In this document: positions 24,985-35,206 of the stretch, in pieces
Layout of the letters: each line of letters begins with the position of its first letter
Position numbering within the stretch: the stretch's first letter is position 1
Notes under the pieces: generated by a model
Databases searched by the model: none
What the model was told of the DNA's origin: nothing
What the model saw: the letters and a program-made list of their open reading frames with translations, nothing else
NCBI RefSeq assembly: GCF_009372215.1
Contig: NZ_LWRV01000069.1
Span: forward strand, 1 to 38,596
Direction: 5' to 3'
DNA length: 38,596 nucleotides
Origin: Acinetobacter portensis
GTDB lineage: Bacteria > Pseudomonadota > Gammaproteobacteria > Pseudomonadales > Moraxellaceae
Made by a program: the position numbers and the translations under genes

Positions 24985-26169
24985 ATGAAAAATAAAGTTT
25001 TTGCTTTCATGTTATCCGTAAGTAGCTTTTCTGCTTTAGCTGCCTCAAATTTAAATATTGAAACATTTAATCCTGGTAAAGATGCCATCTTTAATGTGAG
25101 TTCAACACTCATTAGTGGTGATAAAGATGCTATTTTAATTGATGCCCAATTTCAAAAACAACATGCAAAAAAACTGGTCGATTTAATAAAAAAATCTGGG
25201 AAAAACTTAAAATACATTTATATATCTCATAGTGATCCTGATTATTACTTTGGAATTGATGAAGTAAAAAAAGCGTATCCAAATGCCAAAATTATTTCTA
25301 CAGCACAAACAGCTTATTTAATACAAGCAACCAAAGATGCAAAACTAAATGTTTGGAAAGATCAACTTAAAACGGATATACCAACTCAACTTGTCGTACC
25401 AGAAGCTGTAGAAAAAAATAAGCTTAATATCGATGGGCAAGAAATTGTTATAAAATTAGATCCAAATGATTCAGCACACAGCTTCTTATGGATTCCATCT
25501 TTAAAAACAATAGTTGGTGGTATTTCTGTCAGTAAAGATGGACATTTATGGACAGCAGATACGCAAAGCGTTCCTGAAATAAATGCATGGATTAAACAAA
25601 TTGATGATATGAAAGCTTTGAATCCAAACAAAGTCATTCCAAGCCATTTTAATACTGCCGACGACTCACCAAAAACACTAGATTGGGTAAAAGGATATTT
25701 ACAAAATTATAAAGAGGCTGTAACGACTAAACACTCGTCTAAAGATGTTATCAACTTCATGACCACAAAATACCCAAACTTAGCAGATAAACAGTCTTTA
25801 GAATTAGGAGCAAAAGTTTTTAAAGGTGAACAAGAATGGCATACCAATTCTGCCTATCCTCCAATTGCTCGTACAGCAAAAGTTAATTTTGGTAATGGAA
25901 CAGCAGTCTTTGATCTAAATTTCAAAGATAATAAAACGATGAGTTTTATTGGTACTGACGGCCCTTTTAAAGGTGTAACAGATACTGTTCAATATATGCC
26001 TATTGAAGTCGCAAAAAATGTATTTATGGTGTACTGGCATGAGCCATCGACAGGTTCAAATGTAGTGCATGTACAAAACTATAATACAGGTACTGCATAT
26101 ACCAATATTGCTGCCAAAGATGGTTCGTTCACCAATTTAAGCGGGACAATTAAAGTGGTAAATAAATAG
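24985..26169 (+). CDS. Exported metallo-beta-lactamase-fold protein with MoaF-like C-terminal domain
   Basis: A 394-residue protein with a signal peptide (to about residue 19, SALA). Residues about 25-240 form an MBL fold: SSTLISGDKDAILIDAQF, then the metal loop H82-S-D84-P-D86-Y-Y in place of the canonical HxHxDH, H165 in NDSAHSFLWIPS and H221 in VIPSHFN. Loss of two of the loop histidines suggests an altered metal site or different chemistry, unless this loop is normal for its subfamily. Residues about 298-394 (VNFGNGTAVFDLNF...GPFKGVTDTVQYMPIEVAKNVFMVYWHEP...VVHVQNYNTGTAYTNI) resemble the MoaF-like lipocalin-type domain. The substrate is unknown. It is a single gene, ending at a shared terminator. 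Confidence 0.8.
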   Translation: MKNKVFAFMLSVSSFSALAASNLNIETFNPGKDAIFNVSSTLISGDKDAILIDAQFQKQHAKKLVDLIKKSGKNLKYIYISHSDPDYYFGIDEVKKAYPNAKIISTAQTAYLIQATKDAKLNVWKDQLKTDIPTQLVVPEAVEKNKLNIDGQEIVIKLDPNDSAHSFLWIPSLKTIVGGISVSKDGHLWTADTQSVPEINAWIKQIDDMKALNPNKVIPSHFNTADDSPKTLDWVKGYLQNYKEAVTTKHSSKDVINFMTTKYPNLADKQSLELGAKVFKGEQEWHTNSAYPPIARTAKVNFGNGTAVFDLNFKDNKTMSFIGTDGPFKGVTDTVQYMPIEVAKNVFMVYWHEPSTGSNVVHVQNYNTGTAYTNIAAKDGSFTNLSGTIKVVNK

Positions 26170-26228
26170 TTCCAACCGTTATTAGTCAAATTTACTGCTG
26201 TTAAACTTCAGCATAAAATTCAAGCAAA

Positions 26229-26261
26229 TAAAAAAGGTCGCTAAATTAGCGACCTTTTTTA
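26229..26261. terminator. Bidirectional terminator between MBL-fold gene and groEL
   Basis: Perfect stem AAAAAAGGTCGCTAA / TTAGCGACCTTTTTT, usable for both convergent transcripts. Confidence 0.9.
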
Positions 26262-26277
26262 CATGAACTATGATGAA

Positions 26278-27930
<1,653 letters not shown>

Positions 27931-27981
27931 TTAAATTTTTTATCAATCTGTGTCGTACAGATTTGAATTTACTTTTAAAGA

Positions 27982-28272
27982 TTAACCTGCAAGTACCGCT
28001 AAAATATCAGATTCTTTCATGATAAGAAGTTCTTCACCATCTACTTTTACTTTAGTACCCGCATAAGTACCAAACAAAACAGTGTCGCCAACTTTAACAT
28101 CTAAAGCACGTACGCCATTGTCCGTTACTTTACCATTACCCACTGCGATGATTTCACCTTGCGCTGGTTGCTCTGCTGCTGAAGTACTTAAAATAAGACC
28201 ACCAGCAGTTTTAGTTTCCTTTTCAACACGGCGAATAACAACATTATCGTGTAAAGGACGAATATTGCTCAT
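27982..28272 (-). CDS. groES: Co-chaperonin GroES (10 kDa)
   Basis: Heptameric lid of the GroEL chamber. The 96-residue product begins [15 protein letters not shown], and the ATG at 28272 follows a GGAG Shine-Dalgarno; the open frame extends seven codons further upstream without support. The mobile-loop region ([28 protein letters not shown]) and the C-terminal [14 protein letters not shown] are typical. First gene of the groESL operon. Confidence 0.99.
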   Translation of the reverse strand: MSNIRPLHDNVVIRRVEKETKTAGGLILSTSAAEQPAQGEIIAVGNGKVTDNGVRALDVKVGDTVLFGTYAGTKVKVDGEELLIMKESDILAVLAG

Positions 28273-28311
28273 AGTAAACTCCATCAGACTCATGTCTTTT
28301 ATTTAGTTAAA

Positions 28312-28347
28312 TGATGATGACAATTTGATTTCCATACATCATCATCA
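28312..28347 (-). other. Inverted repeat in the groESL leader
   Basis: A perfect 9-bp pair, TGATGATGA at 28312-28320 and TCATCATCA at 28339-28347, with an 18-base loop. It lies between the sigma-32-type promoter and the groES Shine-Dalgarno, so it would form in the mRNA leader. Confidence 0.45.
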
Positions 28348-28371
28348 GAAAATCATTTTGATGACTCTGTT

Positions 28372-28397
28372 GTGGGGATGGAAAATATCGCTTCAAG
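28372..28397 (-). promoter_or_regulatory. Sigma-32-type heat-shock promoter of groESL
   Basis: On the minus strand CTTGAAG (28397-28391) and CCCCAC (28377-28372) are spaced by 13 bases, very close to the RpoH consensus CTTGAAA-N11/15-CCCCAT. Transcription would start near 28365, giving a leader of about 90 bases. Confidence 0.8.
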
Positions 28398-29360
28398 GGT
28401 AAGCACTAAAAAAAATGCGCTTTTTTGTATAAGTTTTATTCAAAACAACCATTCATAAGCTGAATTGATCTAAAAGCATTTCTTACTATTGTTTTCATAT
28501 CTATTTGATTGACTATTTTTAATTGGGTAGTTCCACCCACTTAAAGAATTTATACTTTTATATATAAATACAATGAAAGTAAATAATTGACTTATTTCAT
28601 CAATCTATCTAATTTTTCTAAACTCAGTTTTAAGGTATTGCTTAGACCTTATTTCAGAGTAATAAGGATAATTTAAGTTCTAGATTTTAAATCACTTAGA
28701 AATAGTCAATTTAAATAAACCCTTCTGTTAAATTAGAAAACCATCATGACGCATTATTTAATTTATAAATGAACGTTCTCGCTCAGCCAAAAAATCTCCG
28801 TAAAAAGATATAAAATATTTATGTCATTTTATGAGTGCAAAATGCTGTAGTTAAGAAAAATCTAAAGATAAAAGTGCAATTTTACAAAGAATATCTCCGA
28901 TTCCTTAGAGCTAAAATTATGTTTTCCAATGCTTCTTATTCTAGATTAATATAAATTTACGATCTCTTTAGAATTTATTCTGATTTCAATAACTTAAATA
29001 TTAATCAATTTATAGTTTTATACAAATTAGGAATTACCACCATTTATTAAATCAATAATGAAATTGCAAAAAACAAACACAGTAAGCTACTGTTTTAATT
29101 AACCATAATTAAAATAAATACCATGCATTGTAGTTGGAAATACCAATTATTTTGAAAAAAAATTACATAAGATATTGTTTTAATTAATATTAATCAAAAA
29201 AACACAGTTCTATTGCCAAAATATGAACTAATGCTTAAGTCTTATTTTTTTTATCATTTTATGCTTTAATAGCGCCACTTTTTATATTTCATCTTTGCAA
29301 TGTATCCCATTGCACAGAATTATACTGTACAGCTTGTACACATTTGAGATAGGCCTCATC
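28398..29360. other. Long AT-rich gene-free region between groES and pckG
   Basis: About 960 bases without a credible ORF. It must carry the pckG promoter near its right end (a -10-like TGCTTTAAT near 29262-29270). Other visible items are a promoter-like pair TTGACT (28587-28592) and TAATTT (28610-28615) with 17 bases between, a small stem ACAGTA-AGC-TACTGT followed by TTTT (29079-29097), and the word TGTTTTAATTAA occurring twice about 85 bases apart (near 29091 and 29176). A small RNA or long leader is possible but not shown. Confidence 0.5.
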
Positions 29361-31193
29361 ATGACCCAAGTGAACGCACCAGAATTCGTTCGTCACCCTA
29401 AGCTTATTGCTTGGGTGGAAGAAATTGCAAAATTAACGAAACCAGCGAAAATTGAATGGTGTGACGGCAGCGAAGAAGAAAATCAACGTTATATCGACTT
29501 GATGATCGCTAACGGCACTATGCAAGCGCTTAGCCAAGAGAAACATCCTGGTTCTTACCTTGCTAATTCTGATCCTTCTGACGTTGCTCGTGTTGAAGGT
29601 CGTACATATATTTGTTCTGAAAAACAAGAAGATGCTGGCGCAACAAACAACTGGGAAGCTCCAGCTGAAATGCGTACTCGTCTTAATGGCTTGTTTGATG
29701 GCTCAATGAAAGGTCGTACTTTGTACGTTGTTCCTTTCTCTATGGGTCCTCTAGGTTCTCATATTGCTCATATCGGTATCGAATTAACAGATTCACCTTA
29801 CGTTGCTGTAAGCATGTCTAAAATGGCACGTATGGGTAAAGCGGTTTATGACGTTCTTGGTACTGACGGTGAATACGTTCCTTGCGTACACACTGTAGGT
29901 GCTCCGCTTGAAGAAGGTCAAAAAGACGTTGCATGGCCTTGCAACCCTGATAAATGGATTGTTCATTATCCAGAAACTCGTGAAATCTGGTCTTACGGTT
30001 CTGGTTACGGTGGTAACGCATTACTTGGTAAAAAATGCCTAGCATTACGTATTGCATCTTACATGGGGCGTCAACAAGGTTGGTTAGCTGAACACATGCT
30101 CATCCTTGGCGTGACTAATCCAAAAGGTGAAAAACACTACATCGCAGCTGCATTCCCTTCTGCTTGCGGTAAAACAAACTTCGCAATGTTGATTCCACCA
30201 GCAGGCTACGAAGGTTGGAAAATTGAAACTGTAGGTGACGATATTGCTTGGATCAAACCAGGTGAAGATGGTCGTTTATATGCAATTAACCCTGAAGCTG
30301 GTTTCTTCGGTGTTGCTCCTGGTACAAATACCAAGACTAACCCGAACTGCATGTCTACTTTACATAAAGACGTAATCTACACAAACGTTGCTGTTACAGA
30401 TAATGGCGAAATTTGGTGGGAAGGTCTGACTAAAGAAGCGCCTGCTAACCTGACTAACTGGAAAGGTCAACCGCATACTGGCGAAGAAAAAGCTGCGCAT
30501 CCAAATGCTCGCTTCACAGTTGCTGCAGGTCAATGCCCTTCAATTGATGCTGACTGGGAAAATCCAGCTGGTGTTCCAATTTCTGCATTCATCTTTGGTG
30601 GTCGTCGTGCAGACACAGTACCTCTAATTGCTGAAGCAACTAATTGGGTTGATGGCGTTTATAAAGCTGCAACAATGGGTTCTGAAACGACTGCTGCTGC
30701 TGTTGGTCAACAAGGTGTTGTTCGTCGCGACCCATTTGCGATGCTTCCATTTGCTGGTTACAACATGGCTGACTACTTCGCTCATTGGTTAGAAATGGGC
30801 GAGCAAGTTGCTGCTAAAGCTGAAGCTGCTGGCAACAAACTTCCAGGTATTTACAACGTAAACTGGTTCCGTCGTGATGCAGAAGGCAACTTCGTGTGGC
30901 CTGGTTTTGGTCAAAACATGCGTGTTCTTGAGTGGATCATTGACCGTTGTGAAGGTCGTGCTACTGCTGTTGAAACTCCAATTGGTCGTGTTCCAACTTA
31001 CGAACAATTGAACTGGACTGGTTCAGACTTCACTAAAGAACAATTTGACCTTGTAACTTCTCAAGACAAAGATCAATGGATCAAAGAGCTTGAAAGTCAT
31101 ACTGAATTGTTTGACAAGTTAGGTGAACGCCTTCCAGCTGCATTAAAAGCTCGTCAAAATGAACTTTTAGAAGCTGTTAAGAAATCTGCTTAA
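29361..31193 (+). CDS. pckG: Phosphoenolpyruvate carboxykinase (GTP)
   Basis: Converts oxaloacetate and GTP to phosphoenolpyruvate, CO2 and GDP; key gluconeogenic step for growth on organic acids. The start at 29361 gives 610 residues ([15 protein letters not shown]), preceded by a weak GATAGG Shine-Dalgarno; the open frame runs 22 codons further upstream from a TTG without support. The P-loop [13 protein letters not shown] (about 265-277) with the reactive cysteine C269 marks the GTP-dependent class, and [16 protein letters not shown] (about 211-226) contains conserved substrate residues. This is the GTP enzyme rather than the ATP-type PckA of enterics. Followed by a terminator. Confidence 0.98.
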   Translation: MTQVNAPEFVRHPKLIAWVEEIAKLTKPAKIEWCDGSEEENQRYIDLMIANGTMQALSQEKHPGSYLANSDPSDVARVEGRTYICSEKQEDAGATNNWEAPAEMRTRLNGLFDGSMKGRTLYVVPFSMGPLGSHIAHIGIELTDSPYVAVSMSKMARMGKAVYDVLGTDGEYVPCVHTVGAPLEEGQKDVAWPCNPDKWIVHYPETREIWSYGSGYGGNALLGKKCLALRIASYMGRQQGWLAEHMLILGVTNPKGEKHYIAAAFPSACGKTNFAMLIPPAGYEGWKIETVGDDIAWIKPGEDGRLYAINPEAGFFGVAPGTNTKTNPNCMSTLHKDVIYTNVAVTDNGEIWWEGLTKEAPANLTNWKGQPHTGEEKAAHPNARFTVAAGQCPSIDADWENPAGVPISAFIFGGRRADTVPLIAEATNWVDGVYKAATMGSETTAAAVGQQGVVRRDPFAMLPFAGYNMADYFAHWLEMGEQVAAKAEAAGNKLPGIYNVNWFRRDAEGNFVWPGFGQNMRVLEWIIDRCEGRATAVETPIGRVPTYEQLNWTGSDFTKEQFDLVTSQDKDQWIKELESHTELFDKLGERLPAALKARQNELLEAVKKSA

Positions 31194-31208
31194 TTAATAC
31201 TTAAGTAT

Positions 31209-31236
31209 AAAGGTCGCGTAAGCGGCCTTTTTTTAC
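31209..31236 (+). terminator. Intrinsic terminator after pckG
   Basis: Stem AAAGGTCGC / GCGGCCTTT with loop GTAA and a T-run. The same hairpin sequence recurs after the next gene at 31731-31757. Confidence 0.88.
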
Positions 31237-31288
31237 ACTAAAATGTGCGCTTTATTTTTTACTATTTTAGAAAGGGGAAAATACCTAC

Positions 31289-31717
31289 ATGAATATGAAC
31301 AAGATCATTATTGCTAGCCTAGCTGGTCTTTTTATTACAACAACTTCACATGCAGAACTATCTACAACAGTTACACCAGTTCAAACGAATAACGTAACAA
31401 CTAATAATGTTGAAGTTGCAACACCAAATGATCAAGCAAAAATGATCTGTCTTATTGAGGGCAATCCATCAAATACCGACTACAAAGTCATTAAACGCAT
31501 TAAGGCGGGTAAAGGCACTTACGGCTCTGTAGTCGATCTATATCCGACAATTTCAACAATTGCAACGCGCTATAAAGCAGATGCTGTAATTAACTATAAT
31601 GGTAGCCAACGCTTTGGTTTTTGGCCATGGAGAATTGTTCGTCCTGTCATCACAGGTACGGCTGTAAAATTCAATTCACCAATCGACTGCCAACAACTTA
31701 ATGGTAAATTGATTTAA
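31289..31717 (+). CDS. Small exported protein of unknown function
   Basis: A 142-residue protein I do not recognise. A signal peptide is clear (NKIIIASLAGLFITTTSHA, cleavage near residue 22), followed by a Thr/Val/Asn-rich linker to about 45. The rest is a compact domain with two cysteines, C54 (MICLIEG) and C134 (PIDCQQL), probably a disulfide, and the segment YKADAVINYNGSQRFGFWPWRIVRPVITGTAVKF, which looks like a beta-rich core. AAGGGG lies 11 bases before the ATG; a second ATG two codons on is possible. It is bracketed by two nearly identical terminators, so it is monocistronic. Likely periplasmic. Confidence 0.75.
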   Translation: MNMNKIIIASLAGLFITTTSHAELSTTVTPVQTNNVTTNNVEVATPNDQAKMICLIEGNPSNTDYKVIKRIKAGKGTYGSVVDLYPTISTIATRYKADAVINYNGSQRFGFWPWRIVRPVITGTAVKFNSPIDCQQLNGKLI

Positions 31718-31730
31718 TTTGATTTTTCCC

Positions 31731-31757
31731 AAAAGGTCGCGTAAGCGGCCTTTTTTA
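31731..31757 (+). terminator. Intrinsic terminator after exported protein gene
   Basis: AAAGGTCGC-GTAA-GCGGCCTTTTTT, identical in stem and loop to the pckG terminator 520 bases upstream. Confidence 0.88.
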
Positions 31758-31991
31758 ATACTCATGAAATAAGCTTTAAAAAATCCGACAAATGGCGCAC
31801 TACAAAAATGCATTATTTATTATATTTTTCTCGTTAATATTCACACTTTCAATATGTAAAATATTGATTTAAAAAATATTGCACTATTTTTTTATATATA
31901 AACTCACTCAAGCACTATAAAAAGCATCAAATTTAAGCAATAACTATGGATAAAAAAATAGGATATATTTACAGCCAATTATTTAAATTAT

Positions 31992-32032
31992 ATTTTAAGT
32001 TGAATATTACATCAAAATATTTAACTTAAAAT
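31992..32032. repeat. 41-base imperfect inverted repeat upstream of kgtP-like gene 1
   Basis: Arms of 17 bases, 31992-32008 (ATTTTAAGTTGAATATT) and 32016-32032 (AATATTTAACTTAAAAT), match at 16 of 17 positions around a 7-base centre. It ends about 100 bases before the start codon. It has no GC-rich stem and no following T-run, so it reads as an operator or cruciform/hairpin element rather than a terminator. Confidence 0.65.
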
Positions 32033-32133
32033 ACTGACAATGTATATGGATAAATCAATAATTTTTATATGGACCATGCAAACATCATCATCCTTATTAA
32101 AAATTTGATACTCCAAAAATTATGGAGAAAACG

Positions 32134-33450
32134 ATGAGCAATGAAGCTCAAATAGAACAACCAACCATCGATCGCAAAACACGCGTTAAATCTATTATTG
32201 GTGGTTCAGCAGGTAACTTAGTTGAGTGGTATGACTGGTATGTATACGCCGCATTTACCTTATATTTTGCACCTAAATTTTTCCCTGAAGGTGACAGCAC
32301 AGTAAAACTTCTACAGGCTGCCGCTGTTTTTGCCCTTGGTTTCCTGATGCGCCCCATTGGCGCATGGATTATGGGGGTTTACGCAGACCGTCATGGTCGT
32401 AAAGCAGGCTTATCTTTATCTGTTTCCTTAATGTGTGTGGGCTCTTTAATTATTGCTTGTACGCCAACTTACGAAACTATTGGGATGCTCGCGCCCGCAA
32501 TGCTTTTATTTGCACGTTTACTACAAGGTTTAAGTGTTGGTGGCGAATATGGTTCAAGCGCAACTTACTTAAGTGAAATGGCAGGTAAAAATCATCGTGG
32601 TTTCTTCTCAAGCTTCCAATATGTAACACTTATTTCAGGTCAACTTTTAGCACTTTGTACTTTAATTATCTTACAACGCACTTTAAGCGAAGATGCCTTA
32701 GGTGAATGGGGATGGCGTGTTCCATTCTTTATTGGCGCAATTTTAGCCATTGTTGTATTCTGGATTCGTCGTGGACTGGTTGAAAGTGAATCTTCAAAAC
32801 AAGCTCAAAAAATGGCGAAAGAAGGTGGTCCTAAATCTGGATTTGTCGAACTTTTCACAAAACACCCCAAAGCTGCATTTACCGTTATTATGCTCACCGC
32901 TGGCGGTACATTAGCCTTCAATACATTTACAACCTATCTTCAAAAATATTTAGTAAATACCTCAGGCTTCGAAAAAACAACAGCAACCGAAATTACAACT
33001 GCTGCTATTTTTATCTTCATGCTGATTCAGCCTGCTATTGGCGCTTTATCAGATAAAATTGGTCGTAAACCCATTATGATTGCCTTTGGTGTTTTAGGTG
33101 TAATTTTCACCATTCCAATTTTCAATCATATTGGTGCAACCAACAATGCAATGACTGCATTTATGCTGTGTATGAGCGGTATGATTATTGTGTCTGGTTA
33201 TACAGCCATTAATGCCGTGGTAAAAGCAGAGCTATTCCCTGCTCATATTCGTGCATTAGGTGTTGCTTTACCATATGCCATTGCCAACACCTTATTTGGT
33301 GGTACAGCAGAGTTAGTTGCGCTTAGCTTTAAAAATGCAGGTTATGAACACTACTTCTTCTACTACATTACTTTCATGATTGGTCTTTCTTTAATTACCT
33401 ATATTTTCATGAAAGATACTAAAAAACATTCTATGATTACAGATAATTAA
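32134..33450 (+). CDS. kgtP: Alpha-ketoglutarate permease-like MFS transporter, copy 1
   Basis: Inner-membrane proton symporter of the metabolite:H+ symporter family. The 438-residue protein follows E. coli KgtP block by block: GGSAGNLVEWYDWYVYAAFTLYFA, LLQAAAVFALGFLMRPIGAWIMG, ADRHGRKAG, RLLQGLSVGGEYGSSATYLSEMA, SFQYVTLISGQLLAL, FTTYLQKYLVNTSG, IQPAIGALSDKIGR and ALPYAIANTLFGGTAE. This makes 2-oxoglutarate the best guess for substrate. The start at 32134 follows a GGAG Shine-Dalgarno; the frame opens four codons earlier, at the ATG that contains this GGAG. It is followed by its own terminator and by a close paralog. Confidence 0.92.
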   Translation: MSNEAQIEQPTIDRKTRVKSIIGGSAGNLVEWYDWYVYAAFTLYFAPKFFPEGDSTVKLLQAAAVFALGFLMRPIGAWIMGVYADRHGRKAGLSLSVSLMCVGSLIIACTPTYETIGMLAPAMLLFARLLQGLSVGGEYGSSATYLSEMAGKNHRGFFSSFQYVTLISGQLLALCTLIILQRTLSEDALGEWGWRVPFFIGAILAIVVFWIRRGLVESESSKQAQKMAKEGGPKSGFVELFTKHPKAAFTVIMLTAGGTLAFNTFTTYLQKYLVNTSGFEKTTATEITTAAIFIFMLIQPAIGALSDKIGRKPIMIAFGVLGVIFTIPIFNHIGATNNAMTAFMLCMSGMIIVSGYTAINAVVKAELFPAHIRALGVALPYAIANTLFGGTAELVALSFKNAGYEHYFFYYITFMIGLSLITYIFMKDTKKHSMITDN

Positions 33451-33480
33451 TTCCTAAAAAGTCTTAATATTTTTGTACAT

Positions 33481-33505
33481 AAAACCCTCAAATTGAGGGT
33501 TTTAT
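33481..33505 (+). terminator. Intrinsic terminator after kgtP-like copy 1
   Basis: Stem AAAACCCTCAA / TTGAGGGTTTT followed by T-rich DNA. A near-identical hairpin follows copy 2. Confidence 0.85.
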
Positions 33506-33717
33506 TCATTTTACATCTTAGTAATTAGGCTTTAATTCAATTTACATCTTAAATTTTCCTATAATTTCAGACTAAAGTCGAATGAAGAATTAAGACAAAA
33601 AGCGTATAAATACTTCATCTAATGTTATCTCCCTCAATTCGACAAAATATATTTTTTTAAGTTTTATCACTCAGAATTTAAAAGGATGCATTTTGCCCAC
33701 ACTCCTTGGAGAATGCT

Positions 33718-35037
33718 GTGTCAAACTCATCATCTCAGGTTGCAGAAGTGCCACTTGATCGAAAAACACGTGTCAAATCTATCTTAGGTGGATCCGCAGG
33801 TAACCTTGTCGAATGGTACGACTGGTATGTTTATGCAGCATTCACCCTCTATTTTGCAAATCAATTTTTCCCAGATGGTGATAGCACCGTCAAACTTCTT
33901 CAAGCCGCAGCAGTTTTTGCACTTGGTTTCCTAATGCGCCCTATTGGCGCTTGGGTTATGGGTATTTATGCAGACAGAAAAGGACGTAAAGCAGGCTTAA
34001 CTGTTTCAGTTTCATTAATGTGCCTTGGCTCACTCATGATTGCTTGTGCACCAACTTATGATTCTGTAGGTATGCTTGCACCTGCAATTTTACTATTGGC
34101 ACGTTTAATTCAAGGCTTGAGTGTTGGTGGTGAGTATGGCTCAAGCGCAACGTACTTAACAGAAATGGCTGGGAAAAATCATCGTGGTTTCTTTTCTAGC
34201 TTCCAATATGTAACACTTATTTCAGGTCAATTACTTGCTCTATGTGTATTAATCGTACTACAACGCACACTTTCTGAAGGTCAACTAACTGAATGGGGCT
34301 GGCGTATTCCTTTCGCCATTGGTGCTTTACTTGCAATTGTCGTATTCTGGATTCGTCGTGGACTTGTTGAAACTGAATCATCTAAAAAAGCACAAGAACA
34401 AGCGAAAAATGGTGGCGAAAAATCGAGTGCTTTGGCTTTATTCACCAAATATCCAAAACAAGCATTCACCGTAATTATGCTCACAGCGGGTGGTACTTTA
34501 GCCTTCAACACATTTACAACTTATCTTCAAAAGTATCTTGTAAATACATCTGGTTTTGAAAAAACTACTGCAACTGAGATTACCACTGCTGCAATCTTTA
34601 TTTTCATGTTAATTCAACCTGCAGTTGGTGCATTGTCAGATAAAGTTGGTCGCAAACCCATTATGATTGCCTTTGGTGTATTGGGTGTTTTATTCACTAT
34701 TCCAATTTTTAATGGCTTAGGATCTACCACAAACCCAACAACAGCCTTTATTTTATGTATGAGCGGAATGGTCATTGTTACTGGTTACACAGCAATTAAT
34801 GCTGTAGTCAAAGCAGAACTTTTCCCTGCACATATTCGTGCGCTTGGCGTTGCACTTCCATATGCAATTGCAAACACTTTATTTGGTGGTACAGCAGAAT
34901 TAGTGGCTTTAAGCTTTAAAAATGCAGGACATGAAAATTACTTCTTCTACTACATTACTTTCATGATTGGTATTTCTTTAATTACCTATATTTTCATGAA
35001 AGATACCAAGAAAAATAGCTTAATTACTGATAATTAA
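33718..35037 (+). CDS. kgtP: Alpha-ketoglutarate permease-like MFS transporter, copy 2
   Basis: Tandem paralog of the preceding gene, 439 residues with a GTG start at 33718 set by a GGAG Shine-Dalgarno seven bases upstream. All KgtP family blocks are present, including the cytoplasmic-loop motif ADRKGRKAG and GLSVGGEYGSSATYL. By eye well over 80% of residues are identical to copy 1; differences cluster in the N-terminus, the central loop (residues about 215-235) and one periplasmic loop (GLGSTTNPT versus HIGATNNAM). Two separate promoters and terminators suggest independent expression. It may differ from copy 1 in substrate preference (2-oxoglutarate, other dicarboxylates) or regulation. Confidence 0.92.
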   Translation: MSNSSSQVAEVPLDRKTRVKSILGGSAGNLVEWYDWYVYAAFTLYFANQFFPDGDSTVKLLQAAAVFALGFLMRPIGAWVMGIYADRKGRKAGLTVSVSLMCLGSLMIACAPTYDSVGMLAPAILLLARLIQGLSVGGEYGSSATYLTEMAGKNHRGFFSSFQYVTLISGQLLALCVLIVLQRTLSEGQLTEWGWRIPFAIGALLAIVVFWIRRGLVETESSKKAQEQAKNGGEKSSALALFTKYPKQAFTVIMLTAGGTLAFNTFTTYLQKYLVNTSGFEKTTATEITTAAIFIFMLIQPAVGALSDKVGRKPIMIAFGVLGVLFTIPIFNGLGSTTNPTTAFILCMSGMVIVTGYTAINAVVKAELFPAHIRALGVALPYAIANTLFGGTAELVALSFKNAGHENYFFYYITFMIGISLITYIFMKDTKKNSLITDN

Positions 35038-35061
35038 AGAATCAGGCATTTTCCCTAAAAT

Positions 35062-35087
35062 AAACCCTCAATTGAGGGTTTATTTTT
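35062..35087 (+). terminator. Intrinsic terminator after kgtP-like copy 2
   Basis: Stem AAACCCTCAATTGAGGGTTT followed by ATTTTTT. It is a one-base-shorter version of the copy 1 terminator. Confidence 0.85.
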
Positions 35088-35206
35088 TGGTTTTTTTAAA
35101 GATAAATCACAAAATAAATAAAATGAAAACTTTGTAAAACTATCATCGTGAAATCAACAACCTTATGGCATACTCAAACAATATAAAAACATGTGGAACT
35201 TTAAAG

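Larger units (their letters stand above)
31718..32133. other. Long leader region upstream of first kgtP-like gene
   Basis: About 415 bases. Besides the terminator at its left end it is very AT-rich and contains the 41-base inverted repeat at 31992-32032. It should hold the promoter and operators of the permease gene. No ORF is seen. Confidence 0.5.

Noticed and set aside
29079..29097. Small stem before TTTT as a definite small-RNA terminator.
   Set aside because: The stem is only six base pairs and AT-containing, and no convincing promoter-transcript-terminator unit can be delimited; kept only as part of the gap finding.
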